From GW2011-AR5 sp041645025 (GTDB lineage Archaea; Aenigmatarchaeota; Aenigmatarchaeia; GW2011-AR5), in the NCBI GenBank assembly GCA_041645025.1, contig JBAZQV010000028.1, forward strand, positions 1-12,157: a stretch of 12,157 nt of DNA, read 5' to 3'. Shown here piece after piece: positions 12,125 to 12,157 of this stretch (its first letter is position 1; every line of letters starts with the position of its first letter). The notes beneath the pieces are model-generated. The model saw only the letters and a program-made list of their open reading frames with translations. It did no database searches and was not told where the DNA came from. A program made the position numbers and the translations under genes.

Positions 12125-12157
12125 CTATGGATTTACAATAAGTGTGCCGCTCATCAC
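12125..12157 (-). CDS. Possible C-terminal tail of an upstream gene (partial)
   Basis: Eleven codons, open to the window edge, read ...VMSGTLIVNP and end in TAG at 12125. This is too short to identify. The 107 bases from it to the Tes-like start carry only promoter-like AT-rich sequence and the small repeat aatct-ata-agatt. Confidence 0.2.
   Translation of the reverse strand: MMSGTLIVNP

Overview
The window is archaeal. Positions 1-228 are the start of a 16S rRNA gene on the minus strand, ending in the archaeal 5' signature ttccggttgatcccgccgga. Other archaeal signs are TATA boxes about 26 bases before start codons, GGTGA/GAGGTG ribosome binding sites, a fused two-subunit 2-oxoacid:ferredoxin oxidoreductase (OFOR), and a radical SAM protein of the tetraether lipid synthase (Tes) type. 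I cannot fix the lineage. A membrane-spanning-lipid archaeon is likely, and a Micrarchaeota/DPANN or Thermoplasmatota-like origin is only a guess. Nearly everything is on the minus strand. The clear exceptions are a tRNA-Leu and a 57-residue ribbon-helix-helix (RHH) gene.

Layout. 1-810: 16S start, then about 550 bases without a convincing gene. This stretch holds a chain of hairpins (the probable pre-16S leader, with one domain that folds better on the other strand), a duplicated 24-base motif and a terminator-like palindrome. 811-3945: acylphosphatase, tRNA-Leu(GAG) with an oversized variable arm, Rieske ferredoxin, a 51-codon orphan ORF, a DUF2203 protein, endonuclease III and a PHP-domain phosphoesterase. 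3986-7639: the OFOR operon (gamma-alpha fusion, two very small unknown ORFs, beta). It is bracketed by two same-orientation copies of a 150-base element made of four stem-loops. A divergent RHH regulator with its own palindrome lies beyond the second copy. 7665-8989: metallophosphoesterase, a switch-like inverted repeat and a secreted orphan protein. 9037-12017: an iron-sulfur cluster unit with a DUF1858/HesB fusion, a three-cysteine ferredoxin and the Tes-like radical SAM protein. 12125-12157 may be the tail of a further gene.

How they work together. OFOR reduces ferredoxin while oxidising a 2-oxoacid, and low-potential electrons of this kind are what a radical SAM enzyme needs. The Tes-like enzyme, the small ferredoxin and the A-type cluster carrier next to it plausibly form a module for membrane lipid maturation: enzyme, electron donor and cluster supply. 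Adding the OFOR to that chain is inference.

The least explained parts are non-coding or very short. They are the two-copy stem-loop element around the OFOR operon, a second two-copy hairpin element (16S leader and tes-ferredoxin gap), and the tiny genes between OFOR alpha and beta, one of which appears to need a -1 frame change.
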